DNA of 64,000 nt from Sporosarcina sp. GTDB taxonomy: Bacteria; Bacillota; Bacilli; Bacillales_A; Planococcaceae. The position numbers were made by a program, and so were the translations under genes. This document shows positions 7,676 through 16,420 of the stretch, in pieces. The notes beneath the pieces were generated by a model. That model saw only the letters and a list, made by a program, of their open reading frames with translations, ran no database searches and had not been told where the DNA came from. Positions within the stretch are counted from its first letter, which is position 1. Every line of letters begins with the position of its first letter. Where the stretch lies: contig JARIBI010000203.1 in the NCBI GenBank assembly GCA_029257435.1, positions 1 to 64,000 on the forward strand. Reading direction: 5' to 3'.

Positions 7676-9154
7676 TTAGTTGTTATCGATCTGCGCCCGC
7701 TGCAGCTTGCCGCTGAAATCAACGTAAATGCTCTTCCACTCCGTAAAGACGTCAAGCGCCGCAACGCCTGAGTCACGGTGCCCATTGCCCGTTCCTTTTG
7801 TCCCGCCGAATGGCAAGTGAATCTCTGCACCGGTCGTTCCAGCATTTACATAGACAATCCCTGTATCGAGGTCACGCTGTGCTTGGAAAATCTTGTTGAC
7901 ATCGCGAGAGAATACCGAGCTGGACAAGCCGTACACGACACTATTGTTCACTTCAATCGCTTCCTCCAAGCTGCTGATTTCAATCAAGGAAATGACAGGC
8001 CCGAAGATTTCTTCTTGTGCGAGACGGCTGTCTGCTGCAACATTTGTGAAAAGGGTCGGTTCGAAGTAGTGCCCGCCAGTATAATGGCCCTCTGTCAGTG
8101 TATTTCCGCCTGCCAGCAGTTTCGCCCCTTCTTCTTTCCCGACGTTCACGTAATAGCTGATTTTCTCGAGTGCTTTAGCATTAATGACCGGGCCGATTTT
8201 GTTCGATTCGTCTGCCCCGTCGCCAATCGTCAAACCTTTCATCGCTTCCAGCAGCTTTTGCTCAAGTTCCTGCTTTATATCCGTATGCGCGATGACCCGG
8301 CTACATGCAGTGCATCGTTGTCCAGCGGTTCCAAATGCACTCCAGAGGATGCCTTCAACAGCGAGGTCAATGTCCGCATCGTCCATGACGATAATTGCGT
8401 TTTTGCCCCCCATTTCAAGGGATACCTTTTTCAAGTGGCGCCCACCCAGCTCTGCGACGCGTCGTCCCGTTTCCGTCGATCCGGTGAATGAAATGACACG
8501 GACATCCGGATTTTCAATCATCGCAGTTCCTACTGTGCCGCCGCTTCCGAATACGACGTTCGCCACGCCTTCCGGCAAGCCAGCTTCTTCAAAAATGAGC
8601 GCCATTTCATACGCCATCATCGGTGTTTCGGTCGCTGGCTTCCAAATGAATGTGTTGCCTGCAACAATTGCCGGGAACGATTTCCATGTAGCAATCGCAA
8701 CCGGGAAATTCCAAGGTGTGATCAACCCCACGACGCCGATTGGCGCACGAACGCTCATCGCAAATTTGTTATCAAGTTCAGATGGCACCGTTTCTCCGAA
8801 GAGACGGCGGCCTTCGCCTGCCATATAATAAGCCATGTCGATGCCTTCTTGAACTTCACCGCGCGCTTCTTCTATGACTTTCCCCATTTCTTTTGTGAGT
8901 ACTTGGGATAGATGCTCTTTCTTTTCAATCATGATCCGACCGATTTCATATAGGTAATCCGCCCGTTTCGGCGCAGGGACACGCGCCCATTTCTTTTGCG
9001 CGGCTTTCGCTGCAGCGACCGCTTCGTTGACGTCATCTGCGGTGGATAACCGCACTTCCGCAAGCGTCTTCCCGTTTGCTGGATTTTTCACTGCTGTATA
9101 GTCTGCTCCTGTATCTGTACCCCATTGTCCATTGATGTAATTGTTCAGTTTCAT
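7676..9154 (-). CDS. Aldehyde dehydrogenase (aminoadipate-semialdehyde dehydrogenase-like)
   Basis: NAD(P)-dependent aldehyde dehydrogenase of 492 residues. The fold is complete: PWNFPVAIATWK with the oxyanion Asn149, the FTGSTETGR cofactor loop near 223-231, the general-base Glu247 in LEMGGKN, and the catalytic Cys281 in GQRCTACSR. The C-terminal pattern NAGTTGAEIHLPFGG resembles enzymes that oxidise aminoadipate semialdehyde or piperideine-6-carboxylate. First gene of a three-gene operon with the lysine-6-dehydrogenase-like gene, so it most likely takes that enzyme's product to 2-aminoadipate. The substrate is inferred from context; other semialdehydes remain possible. Start ATG at 9154 behind AAAGGGGA. 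Confidence 0.88.
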   Translation of the reverse strand: MKLNNYINGQWGTDTGADYTAVKNPANGKTLAEVRLSTADDVNEAVAAAKAAQKKWARVPAPKRADYLYEIGRIMIEKKEHLSQVLTKEMGKVIEEARGEVQEGIDMAYYMAGEGRRLFGETVPSELDNKFAMSVRAPIGVVGLITPWNFPVAIATWKSFPAIVAGNTFIWKPATETPMMAYEMALIFEEAGLPEGVANVVFGSGGTVGTAMIENPDVRVISFTGSTETGRRVAELGGRHLKKVSLEMGGKNAIIVMDDADIDLAVEGILWSAFGTAGQRCTACSRVIAHTDIKQELEQKLLEAMKGLTIGDGADESNKIGPVINAKALEKISYYVNVGKEEGAKLLAGGNTLTEGHYTGGHYFEPTLFTNVAADSRLAQEEIFGPVISLIEISSLEEAIEVNNSVVYGLSSSVFSRDVNKIFQAQRDLDTGIVYVNAGTTGAEIHLPFGGTKGTGNGHRDSGVAALDVFTEWKSIYVDFSGKLQRAQIDNN

Positions 9155-9305
9155 TGCTGCATTCCCCTTTCAAAATAGGTTGATAGATTTGTAAGCCCTT
9201 TCTTATTCTATTCGACAGGAGTTAAGTATTTCCTTTCGGTAGATAGTTGTAGATTCTAATTGGGGGGTGAGGGGTTATGCTGAAGATATGTAGGTGGTCT
9301 TAGGG
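9155..9305. other. Upstream region of the lysine-degradation-like operon
   Basis: Non-coding. It should hold the promoter of the aldehyde dehydrogenase operon. A TAGAAT -10-like hexamer can be read on the minus strand but no convincing -35 or -24/-12 partner was found. No riboswitch-like structure was recognised. Confidence 0.4.
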
Positions 9306-9545
9306 TTATGAGCATTATTTGTGATTTATGAGCGCTTCTCCATGGTTATGATCACTTTCCCCGATTTATGAGCGCTTTTCCATGGTTATGATCACTTTCC
9401 TCAATTTATGAGCGCTTCTCCATGGTTATGATCACTTTCCTCCAGTTATGAGCGCTTCTTCATGGTTATGATCACTTTCCTCAATTTATGAGCGCTTCTC
9501 CGTGGTTATGATCACTTTCCTCCAGTTATGAGCGCCCCCCAGTTC
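9306..9545. repeat. 20-bp-period tandem array, twelve half units (TTATGAGC / TTATGATC)
   Basis: Twelve consecutive units start with TTATG at 9306, 9326, 9346 and so on to 9526, an exact 20-bp period. From the second unit on, two versions alternate strictly: TTATGAGCGCTTCTCCATGG and TTATGATCACTTTCCTCAAT, so the full repeat is 40 bp. The last unit decays into AGCGCCCCCC. It lies in a 527-bp gap between two minus-strand transcription units. Shorter relatives occur at 13265, 41984 and 46620. Confidence 0.92.
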
Positions 9546-9636
9546 TATTAATTGGTCGCGTGATGATGTTACGTGAAAGCATGGCATTCCTTCCGCGGGA
9601 TAGAGATAATCCTGCCTAATTGAAATAATTCCAAAC

Positions 9637-9679
9637 AAAAAGCCTTCTATTGGAAATTACATTCCAATAAAAGGCTTTT
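9637..9679 (-). terminator. Rho-independent terminator after the MFS exporter gene
   Basis: On the minus strand AAAAGCCTTTTATTGGAA pairs with TTCCAATAGAAGGCTTTT around a short loop, followed by a T run. It begins 3 bases after the exporter stop codon. Confidence 0.88.
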
Positions 9680-9681
9680 GA

Positions 9682-11235
9682 TTATGCGTTGTCGCTATTC
9701 AGCTGTGTTTGAGCTTGCTTTTCAGCCGGCTTCAGCGGGTTAGCTTGATCTTTAAACTTCGGCGGCATTACACGTTTCATGAAGAACGTTAATACAAGTG
9801 CGACACCTGCAATAACTGTTGAGATGAAGAACGCATGGTTAATACCGTCGAGCTGAGCTTGCTGGGCTACTTGCGCTTTGAAGTCAGCCATTCCAGCTGC
9901 ATCTGTAGGCAGACTGCCTGACTTCGCTGCATCTGCAGCAATATCAGCACCTGCTGATTCCGTGCGTTTTGTCATAAGTGTCAATAGAATCGCGGAACCA
10001 ATTGCACCGGAGACCTGCTGAACTGTACTGTTCATAGCCGTACCGTGCGGGTTCGATACCATCGGCAGCTGATTCATACCGTTCGTCATAATCGGCATTG
10101 TCACCATAGATAATCCGAACATCCGCGCAGTGTATATAAACATCAGTTCGTAATAGCCTGTATCCATCGTAAGCTGGCTCAGCATATACGTTGTCAGCAT
10201 TGTAATCGCTAACCCGGTAATTGCAAGCGCTTTGGGTCCGTATTTATCAAACAGCTTTCCTGTAATCGGAGACATAATCCCCATCAAAACCGCACCTGGC
10301 AACATCAGTAATCCAGAGTCTAAAGGAGAAATGTGACGTACGCTTTGAACGTAAAGCGGTGTCAGAATCATACCAGAGAACATAGCAACCGATACGACGA
10401 CCGAAATGACTGACGAGAGCGCAAACATCGGATACTTGTAGATTTTGAAATCGAGCATCGGATCTTTTTTTCTAAGCTGTCTAGTCACGAATAGTAGAAG
10501 ACCGATGGCACCAATAATAATTGTTCCGTACACTTCAATCGCTGACCAGCCTTTACTTCCCGCTGAACTGAATCCGTAAAGCAGTCCGCCGAATCCAATA
10601 CTTGAAAGTACGATCGAAAAGACATCGACTTTGACTGGTTTAATCGGTGTAATATTGTGCAGTTTGAAATATGCATAGACCATCGTGAATAGTGCAATCG
10701 GCAACACGATGATGAACAATGCACGCCATGAATAGTGTTCCACGACGAAACCTGAAAGTGTTGGTCCAATCGCCGGAGCCGTAAACATGACGAGTCCGAA
10801 GTAACCAAGTGCCTGCCCCCGTTTTTCAATAGGAAACGCAACGAGCATGATGTTCATTAACAACGGCATTAGAAGTGCTGCACCAGAGGCTTGAATCATT
10901 CGTGCTGCAACTAATAATGAGAAGTTCGGCGTGACAATCGCCAAAAGAGTTCCTAATGAGAACAACGTCATCGCTGTTAAAAATAGGTGTCGGTTTTTAA
11001 ATTTAAGAATGAAAAAAGCGCTGGCCGGCATCATAATACCGCCGACAAGCATGTAGCCCGTCGTTAACCATTGCACCTGTGAAGGAGTGATCTTAAATTC
11101 GTCCATGATTGTCGGGAGTGCAATGTTGAGCAATGTATTGTTCAAGATCGCGACAAATGCCCCGATGAATAGTATCGCAATAATGCCGTATGGCGGCTTA
11201 TCATGCATTTTCTTAATTTGTTCAGTAGTGTCCAT
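9682..11235 (-). CDS. MFS multidrug exporter, DHA2 (EmrB/QacA) family
   Basis: Proton-driven drug exporter with about 14 predicted membrane helices, 517 residues. Motif-like segments include LNNTLLNIALPTIMDEF in helix 1 and the antiporter stretch GLVMFTAPAIGPTLSGFV (family motif C, G-x8-G-x3-G-P-x2-G) in helix 5, which marks drug/H+ antiporters. ATG at 11235 follows TGGAGG; the frame could start 8 codons earlier without a ribosome site. It is divergent from a TetR gene across a 174-bp region that carries two inverted repeats, the standard layout of a repressor-controlled efflux gene. The drug range cannot be told from sequence. Confidence 0.92.
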   Translation of the reverse strand: MDTTEQIKKMHDKPPYGIIAILFIGAFVAILNNTLLNIALPTIMDEFKITPSQVQWLTTGYMLVGGIMMPASAFFILKFKNRHLFLTAMTLFSLGTLLAIVTPNFSLLVAARMIQASGAALLMPLLMNIMLVAFPIEKRGQALGYFGLVMFTAPAIGPTLSGFVVEHYSWRALFIIVLPIALFTMVYAYFKLHNITPIKPVKVDVFSIVLSSIGFGGLLYGFSSAGSKGWSAIEVYGTIIIGAIGLLLFVTRQLRKKDPMLDFKIYKYPMFALSSVISVVVSVAMFSGMILTPLYVQSVRHISPLDSGLLMLPGAVLMGIMSPITGKLFDKYGPKALAITGLAITMLTTYMLSQLTMDTGYYELMFIYTARMFGLSMVTMPIMTNGMNQLPMVSNPHGTAMNSTVQQVSGAIGSAILLTLMTKRTESAGADIAADAAKSGSLPTDAAGMADFKAQVAQQAQLDGINHAFFISTVIAGVALVLTFFMKRVMPPKFKDQANPLKPAEKQAQTQLNSDNA

Positions 11236-11262
11236 CCAGCAATTCCTCCATTTTCTCATTAG

Positions 11263-11275
11263 TTCGAAGTTCGAA
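11263..11275. promoter_or_regulatory. Direct and inverted TTCGAA repeat in the exporter leader
   Basis: TTCGAA-G-TTCGAA lies about 28 bp upstream of the exporter start codon, downstream of its likely -10 box. Each half is itself a palindrome. A possible operator; the protein is not known. Confidence 0.4.
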
Positions 11276-11293
11276 AAACATCATGAAGAACAT

Positions 11294-11323
11294 TTTATAC
11301 TCACAGTCCAAAAAAATCAACAA
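11294..11323 (-). promoter_or_regulatory. Putative promoter of the MFS exporter
   Basis: Minus strand: -35 TTGTTG (11318-11323), 18-bp spacer, -10 TATAAA (11294-11299). Confidence 0.45.
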
Positions 11324-11347
11324 AAAAATCCCAATGAATGAATTCCA

Positions 11348-11376
11348 TTGATAAATAAGGGTTTTCAGAGTAGACT
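11348..11376 (+). promoter_or_regulatory. Putative promoter of the divergent TetR gene
   Basis: Plus strand: -35 TTGATA (11348-11353), 17-bp spacer, -10 TAGACT (11371-11376). The -10 box adjoins the left arm of an inverted repeat. Confidence 0.4.
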
Positions 11377-11393
11377 ACCAGTATACTCTGAAA
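11363..11393. promoter_or_regulatory. 10-bp inverted repeat, probable TetR operator
   Basis: Arms TTTCAGAGTA (11363-11372) and TACTCTGAAA (11384-11393) are perfect complements around an 11-bp centre. The site overlaps the predicted TetR promoter and lies in the shared region with the exporter, so it fits the binding site of the adjacent TetR protein. Confidence 0.65.
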
Positions 11394-11409
11394 GCAAAAA
11401 GGTGATGTA

Positions 11410-12315
11410 ATGAACGAGCGCAAAATGAAAGTGATTCTAGCTGCTCAGAAAGTTTTTCAAGAAAAAGGGATTATTGCAACTTCCGTACAAGATATTTTAA
11501 CAGCAGCAGGAATTTCAAAAGGTACATTTTACAATTATTTCACTTCAAAGAATGAATGCTTATTGGCCATTCTTGAAATGGCCAATGAAGAATCAATCAC
11601 GAGAAGACGCAAGTTACTTCTAGGACAAGACCGAACCGACAAAACAATTTTTGCTTTACAAATTGTAACCCGCGCACATGTTGATCGGGAACGTAATTTA
11701 CTCCCTATTTATGAAGCGGTTTTCTTCTCTAATGATAAAGAGATGAGATCTTTCGTAAAAAAACAATACCTCTCCGAAATTTCCTGGCTATCGGGACGAT
11801 TACTCGAAGTGTATGGTCCCGAGTCCGAACCATATAATGCGGATGGGGCTGTGATGCTCGTCGGCATGATGCAACATATCCATCATTTCGTAAAAATTGG
11901 CGGAAGAGAAAAGAATTCATTCAATTATGAGCAGCTTGTTCCATTCGCAATTCGTCGGCTTGACGATCTTATGGCGGGGATGACAGCTAGCGGAGATAAG
12001 CTGCTGGGTAAAGCATTGCTAGACAAGTTGACATACACAGATAACGAAAATGCTAAAGAAGTTCTCATGAAAGAACTCCGACACTTCCTTTCTTGTTTCG
12101 AAAAGGATCGGGAAGAAAAAGGAATCGAATATGTCACATTTCTTTTAGAAGAGCTTGTCACAGGAAATAGCGGACCGACGATTCTGGAATCCGTTACGGC
12201 TTCGTTTCAAGAACACTTTTCTTCTACACCGTATGCTGACGAGATTACGAAGTTGTGCTGCCAAATTAAAGTAATGAAAGAGCTAAGAGAAAAAGGAACT
12301 TGCACTGCGATTTAA
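11410..12315 (+). CDS. TetR/AcrR family regulator, long form
   Basis: Regulator of 301 residues, longer than the usual 190-230. The helix-turn-helix is at about residues 8-50 (AAQKVFQEKGIIATSVQDIL, then SKGTFYNYFTSKNECL). The rest is helical; the extra C-terminal 80-100 residues (from about LTYTDNENAKEVLMKELRHF) are not recognised and could form an additional ligand or dimer domain. Start ATG with AAAAAGGTGATGTA upstream. Divergent to the EmrB/QacA-type exporter, so it most likely represses that gene and itself. Confidence 0.88.
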   Translation: MNERKMKVILAAQKVFQEKGIIATSVQDILTAAGISKGTFYNYFTSKNECLLAILEMANEESITRRRKLLLGQDRTDKTIFALQIVTRAHVDRERNLLPIYEAVFFSNDKEMRSFVKKQYLSEISWLSGRLLEVYGPESEPYNADGAVMLVGMMQHIHHFVKIGGREKNSFNYEQLVPFAIRRLDDLMAGMTASGDKLLGKALLDKLTYTDNENAKEVLMKELRHFLSCFEKDREEKGIEYVTFLLEELVTGNSGPTILESVTASFQEHFSSTPYADEITKLCCQIKVMKELREKGTCTAI

Positions 12316-12380
12316 TGAAACCTTCCTCCTGGCCGCAACGTATAACTGAGTAACAAATTTAAAACTCGGAGGTACTAACC

Positions 12381-13166
12381 ATGAATAATCACGAAATTGA
12401 CTATAAAATTCACGGCGATGACATGCAGTTTGTTGAAGTTGAACTGGACCCGCAGGAAACCGTCGTAGCTGAAGCCGGCGCCCTCATGATGATGGAAGAT
12501 CACATTGAAATGGAAACCATCTTTGGCGATGGTTCAGGCAGTAGTGGCGGCGGCTTGTTTGGCAAGATTATGGGTGCCGGCAAACGGGTGTTGACGGGAG
12601 AAAGTTTGTTCATGACGACTTTCACTAATACTGGATCCGGCAAGCGTCATGTCTCATTCGCTTCCCCTTATCCAGGAAAAATCATTCCTATGGATTTAAG
12701 TGAGCATAGCGGCAAAATCGTTTGTCAGAAGGATGCGTTTTTAGCAGCAGCTAAAGGGGTGTCTGTCGGAATTGAGTTTCAGCGCAAGCTCGGTACTGGA
12801 TTCTTCGGCGGTGAAGGGTTCATTATGCAGAAGTTGGAAGGTGACGGTCTGGCATTTGTGCATGCTGGCGGGACCATCATTGAAAAGAAACTGCAGCCTG
12901 GGGAATCATTACGTGTAGATACTGGATGCTTAGTTGCAATGACACACGACATTGACTATTCGATTGAAACCGTAAAAGGTGTGAAAACTGCACTTTTCGG
13001 CGGCGAGGGACTATTCTTCGCAACCCTGCGCGGACCGGGAACTGTATGGATTCAATCCCTACCCTTCTCACGTCTTGCAAGCCGGGTATTTGCTTCCGCA
13101 CCTCAAATACCAGGAAGCAGTTCTAAAGGCGAAGGCAGCGTTGCAGGTGGATTATTCGATTTGTAG
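12381..13166 (+). CDS. AIM24 / TIGR00266 family protein
   Basis: Protein of 261 residues in the AIM24 (TIGR00266) family of unknown biochemical function. Family landmarks are [11 protein letters not shown] near the N-terminus, a glycine-rich stretch ([14 protein letters not shown]), [35 protein letters not shown] and [34 protein letters not shown] near the C-terminus. The fold is a beta-prism-like sheet with no catalytic motif. Ribosome site CGGAGG at 8 bases. It follows the TetR gene by 65 bp on the same strand but ends in its own strong terminator; a functional link to efflux is not evident. Confidence 0.9.
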   Translation: MNNHEIDYKIHGDDMQFVEVELDPQETVVAEAGALMMMEDHIEMETIFGDGSGSSGGGLFGKIMGAGKRVLTGESLFMTTFTNTGSGKRHVSFASPYPGKIIPMDLSEHSGKIVCQKDAFLAAAKGVSVGIEFQRKLGTGFFGGEGFIMQKLEGDGLAFVHAGGTIIEKKLQPGESLRVDTGCLVAMTHDIDYSIETVKGVKTALFGGEGLFFATLRGPGTVWIQSLPFSRLASRVFASAPQIPGSSSKGEGSVAGGLFDL

Positions 13167-13193
13167 GTGGAAAATAAGTTTTAGATGATAACG

Positions 13194-13225
13194 AAAAGCT
13201 ATCCGCTTCTGCGGACAGCTTTTTT
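13194..13225 (+). terminator. Rho-independent terminator after the AIM24 gene
   Basis: AAAAGCTATCCGC pairs with GCGGACAGCTTTT across a TTCT loop, followed by T residues. Confidence 0.88.
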
Positions 13226-13264
13226 GGTTGTTTATTGGGTGCGCAATTGCGTTGCGCTTGAAAT

Positions 13265-13386
13265 TTATGAGCACTTTACATGTGTTATTGAGCTTTTTTC
13301 ATGAGTTATGGATCACATTCCCAGGCTTATGATCATTTTTCTAGATTTATGAGCGCATCAAGAAGTTTATGAGCTTTATACTCCCT
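13265..13386. repeat. Second 20-bp-period array (six degenerate units)
   Basis: Units begin TTATGA or a variant at 13265, 13285, 13306, 13327, 13347 and 13367, spacing 20 or 21 bp. Heads read TTATGAGC, TTATTGAGC, TTATGGATC, TTATGATC, TTATGAGC, TTATGAGC. Same family as the 9306 array but more diverged. It lies between the convergent AIM24 and SEC-C genes; the remaining bases to 13506 hold only a weak small hairpin (ACTAA-GTGC-TTAGT near 13430) before the SEC-C stop. Confidence 0.82.
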
Positions 13387-13506
13387 CACATCTATCTAGC
13401 AGTGACTGGACCCCTCGCAAAAAATAACTAAGCACTTAGTGCCCTTTACCAATCAAATCTTTTCCGCTCTTCACTGCGTTTATACGAATACTTCATCGCT
13501 AAAAGA

Positions 13507-15363
13507 TTACTTTACAGCGCTTTTCTTACTTTTTTCTAATGTCTCCTTCACGCCGCTTGGTCCATTCAACAACAGCCAAATATAGCGAGATTCCTCTTTA
13601 CTGCCCGGTTCAAGACGCTCGTGGCGGGGGTATTCAATCGTTTGGGCACGGAACGCCATCAAATGCATGACGTTGCCGTTTGCTTCAGATGCTTTCTTCA
13701 GCATATCCGCCTCTTCCTCGGACTCACCGCCAGATGCTTCGTTTTCGAGTTTCCAATCCAAATATAAATAAGTTGCGTCGTTTTCCGATCCGCGTTCGTA
13801 ACGAACTAATAACTCTCCGGCTTCATTGAAACGTCCCGCATGAATCAGCGAAGCAATCGCTTCATAGCGCGCCCCTTGGTTATCGGTCGTATTCATGCGA
13901 ACGAGATCCAAGAACACTTCGGCAGCTTCGTTGAACTCCCCGTGCATGAACAAATGCGTGCCATATGCAAATGCAGCACGCATGAACGGTCGATTCGGAA
14001 TGTTTTGCCACGGGTTCTCACCCGCTTCAAACCGCTTACTCGCCTCCCGAATTGCCCGTTCATAAAGCTTGCTTGCCTTCTCAACATCTTCTTCCGTTTC
14101 TGCTTTCAGCAATAAGCCATCAGACAAATCAGGAACAATGGACAATGCCGAATTCGACAACTTCCGGCGCGTTTCTTCGTCATCTGCGCCAAATGCTTCA
14201 TAAGCAAGCCGCTGTGCACGCCCTTCATCTACCCCCGGACGCCGCTCAGGTTCGACAACACCCGAAGTCGTCATCGCCGTTTCCCATAACTCCGATTCTG
14301 TCGGTCTTGGGTCTGTGCCAATTTCGTAAATAGTAGCGGCTGCAGCATCTCCGTCTGCCATCATTGCATCATACAAGTCTCTTAGCTCAGTTGAGAAACG
14401 TTCCACCTCTTCTGTATCCTCTGCTCGTTCAATCGAAGTCCCGTCTTTCACAAGCGATAACGACTGTCCCACTTGAAGTGATGCCTGTACAAATGCAGAG
14501 ACATCGAGTTCAGCATCATCCGTTACTTCCGTATTCAAAAAGTAAGCAACGGCCAATTTTTGAAGCATTTCTCTGACATCTGCCGGCTCATCTGCTTCTG
14601 CAAGTTTTTCGTCGAGCTGCTTCAAGGCAGTTAACTGTGCCGGCGCGAGCACATCTTCAATCATTTCATTCATCGAAGCCATGCTGCGTTTGACGAGCAG
14701 CTCATAGATTTCAAGTGTATGTTTGCGGATGAATTCCGCTGGCGTTTGATCGGATGATTTCTCCCATAACTCAAGCAAGGATTTTTTCGTCTGTTTGCTC
14801 CATTTCGCTAAAAACAACATAGATGAAACCGGTGCTACTGCATTGTCACCGCGGCGCGTATCCGGCAGTACAACGCCAAACAGCAACGTACCTTCATCTG
14901 CAGGCATTCCTTCTATACGTGCAAGTTCAATAACATCGCCCGTCAATAACTTTGTAATCTCCAGCGTATTTGGCTTCGCCGCTGTAATTTCACCCAGCAG
15001 CATAAATGGCTCTTCCCATTTCTTTAAAACATCCTGCACCGTGCCGCGTGCCGCAGCGATTTCCTGCTTGCGGATGTACTCTTTCCATTGTGAATTGTCT
15101 TCTACGAATAAATAAAATTCAGAGGCTGCTTCTTCAATATGCGCCGGTTCCCAGCTGCCACGAAGTTTTTCAGCCCACTGACGCATGAGAAGCATCATGG
15201 ATTCGCGCTTGTCTCCTGTTGGATATGTATCGAAAAATTGACTTAGAATACGATCAAGCTCTTCATTGACGACAGCGCTCAGCAAATCATCGCCAACTTT
15301 CCCACAGCATTTTTTATATTTTTTACCGCTGCCGCATGGGCATGGTTCGTTTCGTCCAGTCAT
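13507..15363 (-). CDS. SEC-C metal-binding domain protein with long helical repeat-like region
   Basis: Protein of 618 residues that starts with a SEC-C zinc-binding motif at residues 6-20 (NEPCPCGSGKKYKKCC), the same motif found at the C-terminus of SecA. The remaining 600 residues are rich in acidic and helical segments; from about residue 430 the spacing (AIREASKRFEAGENPWQNIP, GEFNEAAEVFLDLVRM, ARYEAIASLIHAGRFNEAGELLVRY) resembles TPR-like helix pairs. I do not recognise a function. ATG at 15363 is chosen because GGGGGG lies 8 bases upstream; a TTG two codons earlier is too close. It lies 36 bp downstream of moaA and may be read through from the Moco operon, but nothing in the sequence ties it to cofactor synthesis. 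Confidence 0.8.
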   Translation of the reverse strand: MTGRNEPCPCGSGKKYKKCCGKVGDDLLSAVVNEELDRILSQFFDTYPTGDKRESMMLLMRQWAEKLRGSWEPAHIEEAASEFYLFVEDNSQWKEYIRKQEIAAARGTVQDVLKKWEEPFMLLGEITAAKPNTLEITKLLTGDVIELARIEGMPADEGTLLFGVVLPDTRRGDNAVAPVSSMLFLAKWSKQTKKSLLELWEKSSDQTPAEFIRKHTLEIYELLVKRSMASMNEMIEDVLAPAQLTALKQLDEKLAEADEPADVREMLQKLAVAYFLNTEVTDDAELDVSAFVQASLQVGQSLSLVKDGTSIERAEDTEEVERFSTELRDLYDAMMADGDAAAATIYEIGTDPRPTESELWETAMTTSGVVEPERRPGVDEGRAQRLAYEAFGADDEETRRKLSNSALSIVPDLSDGLLLKAETEEDVEKASKLYERAIREASKRFEAGENPWQNIPNRPFMRAAFAYGTHLFMHGEFNEAAEVFLDLVRMNTTDNQGARYEAIASLIHAGRFNEAGELLVRYERGSENDATYLYLDWKLENEASGGESEEEADMLKKASEANGNVMHLMAFRAQTIEYPRHERLEPGSKEESRYIWLLLNGPSGVKETLEKSKKSAVK

Positions 15364-15399
15364 GTTCAAATCCCCCCGACTATTTAAGAAGGCTGTTGG

Positions 15400-16416
15400 T
15401 CAGCCCCCGATGTAACTCATGTTAATTTTTTTGTTTTTACGATTTTTCACCGTTTGTTCTGTACGTTCATCTGAATAACGATCTGCACGATTTTCCCATA
15501 CTCCCGTCACCGCTGCAGCAAGTTCCTCGTCTGTCGCCCCTTTACGAATGAGCGCGCGGACATCGAAACCTTCTGAAGCAAACAAACACGTAAATAACTT
15601 CCCTTCTGATGAAAGACGAGCACGTGTGCACGTTGAACAGAATGACTCGGAAACCGATGTGATGAAACCAACCTCGGCTCCGTTGTCCTTATACTTCCAG
15701 CGCTTCGCCACTTCGCCATAATACTCTTCTTCAACCGGATCAAGTTCATGAACACCTTGCAGCCGTTCCAAAATCTCCTTCTTCGTTACGACCTTCGCAA
15801 AGCTCCAGCCATTGTCATTTCCGACATCCATGAATTCAATGAAGCGCAACGTGATGCCGCGCTCTTTGAAGTATTGCGCCATGGGCAGAATTTCTTGCTC
15901 ATTAGTTCCTTTTTTCACGACCATGTTCATTTTTATCGTAAACCCTAACGCGTGAGCCTTATCGATATTTTTAAGTATGACTTCAGGCTTGACTCCCCGG
16001 CCGTTCATCTCTCCGAATAACACCGGATCCAGTGCATCCAAACTAATATTCAACCGGCGTAAGCCCGCGTCATATAATGGCTTTGCATATTGACCGAGCA
16101 GCACTGCGTTTGTCGTAAGCCCGATATCTTCAATTCCTTCAATTTGCATCAGTTTCTCCACAAGTTCAGGAAGTCCTCTTCTCATAAGCGGTTCACCGCC
16201 TGTTAGCCGCAACTTCTTCACACCGAGCTTCGCAAAAAGGTGCGCCAGACGTTCAATTTCTTCAAATGACAACAACTCATTTTTGGGAAGGAATACATAA
16301 TCGTCTCCAAAAATCTCTTTCGGCATGCAATAGGAGCATCTGAAGTTACAGCGGTCTGTCACGGATATTCTCAAGTCACGAATCGGACGGCCAAACTTAT
16401 CTGATATTGGCTCCAT
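15400..16416 (-). CDS. moaA: GTP 3',8-cyclase MoaA
   Basis: Radical SAM enzyme of 338 residues for the first step of molybdenum cofactor synthesis: GTP to 3',8-cyclo-7,8-dihydro-GTP, which MoaC then turns into cyclic pyranopterin monophosphate. The N-terminal cluster motif is CNFRCSYC (SAM-binding 4Fe-4S), followed by LTGGEPL; the C-terminal cluster cysteines are in [20 protein letters not shown]. The C-terminus ends in a glycine pair (SYIGG), as needed in MoaA. ATG at 16416 is chosen behind GGGAGATGACAGC. It lies 4 bp after mobA, last or next-to-last gene of the moeA-mobB-moaE-moaD-mobA-moaA operon. Confidence 0.97.
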   Translation of the reverse strand: MEPISDKFGRPIRDLRISVTDRCNFRCSYCMPKEIFGDDYVFLPKNELLSFEEIERLAHLFAKLGVKKLRLTGGEPLMRRGLPELVEKLMQIEGIEDIGLTTNAVLLGQYAKPLYDAGLRRLNISLDALDPVLFGEMNGRGVKPEVILKNIDKAHALGFTIKMNMVVKKGTNEQEILPMAQYFKERGITLRFIEFMDVGNDNGWSFAKVVTKKEILERLQGVHELDPVEEEYYGEVAKRWKYKDNGAEVGFITSVSESFCSTCTRARLSSEGKLFTCLFASEGFDVRALIRKGATDEELAAAVTGVWENRADRYSDERTEQTVKNRKNKKINMSYIGG

Positions 16417-16420
16417 GCTG

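Noticed and set aside
9306..9545. CRISPR array
   Set aside because: The period is 20 bp with no unique spacers and alternating near-identical units; no cas genes are near.
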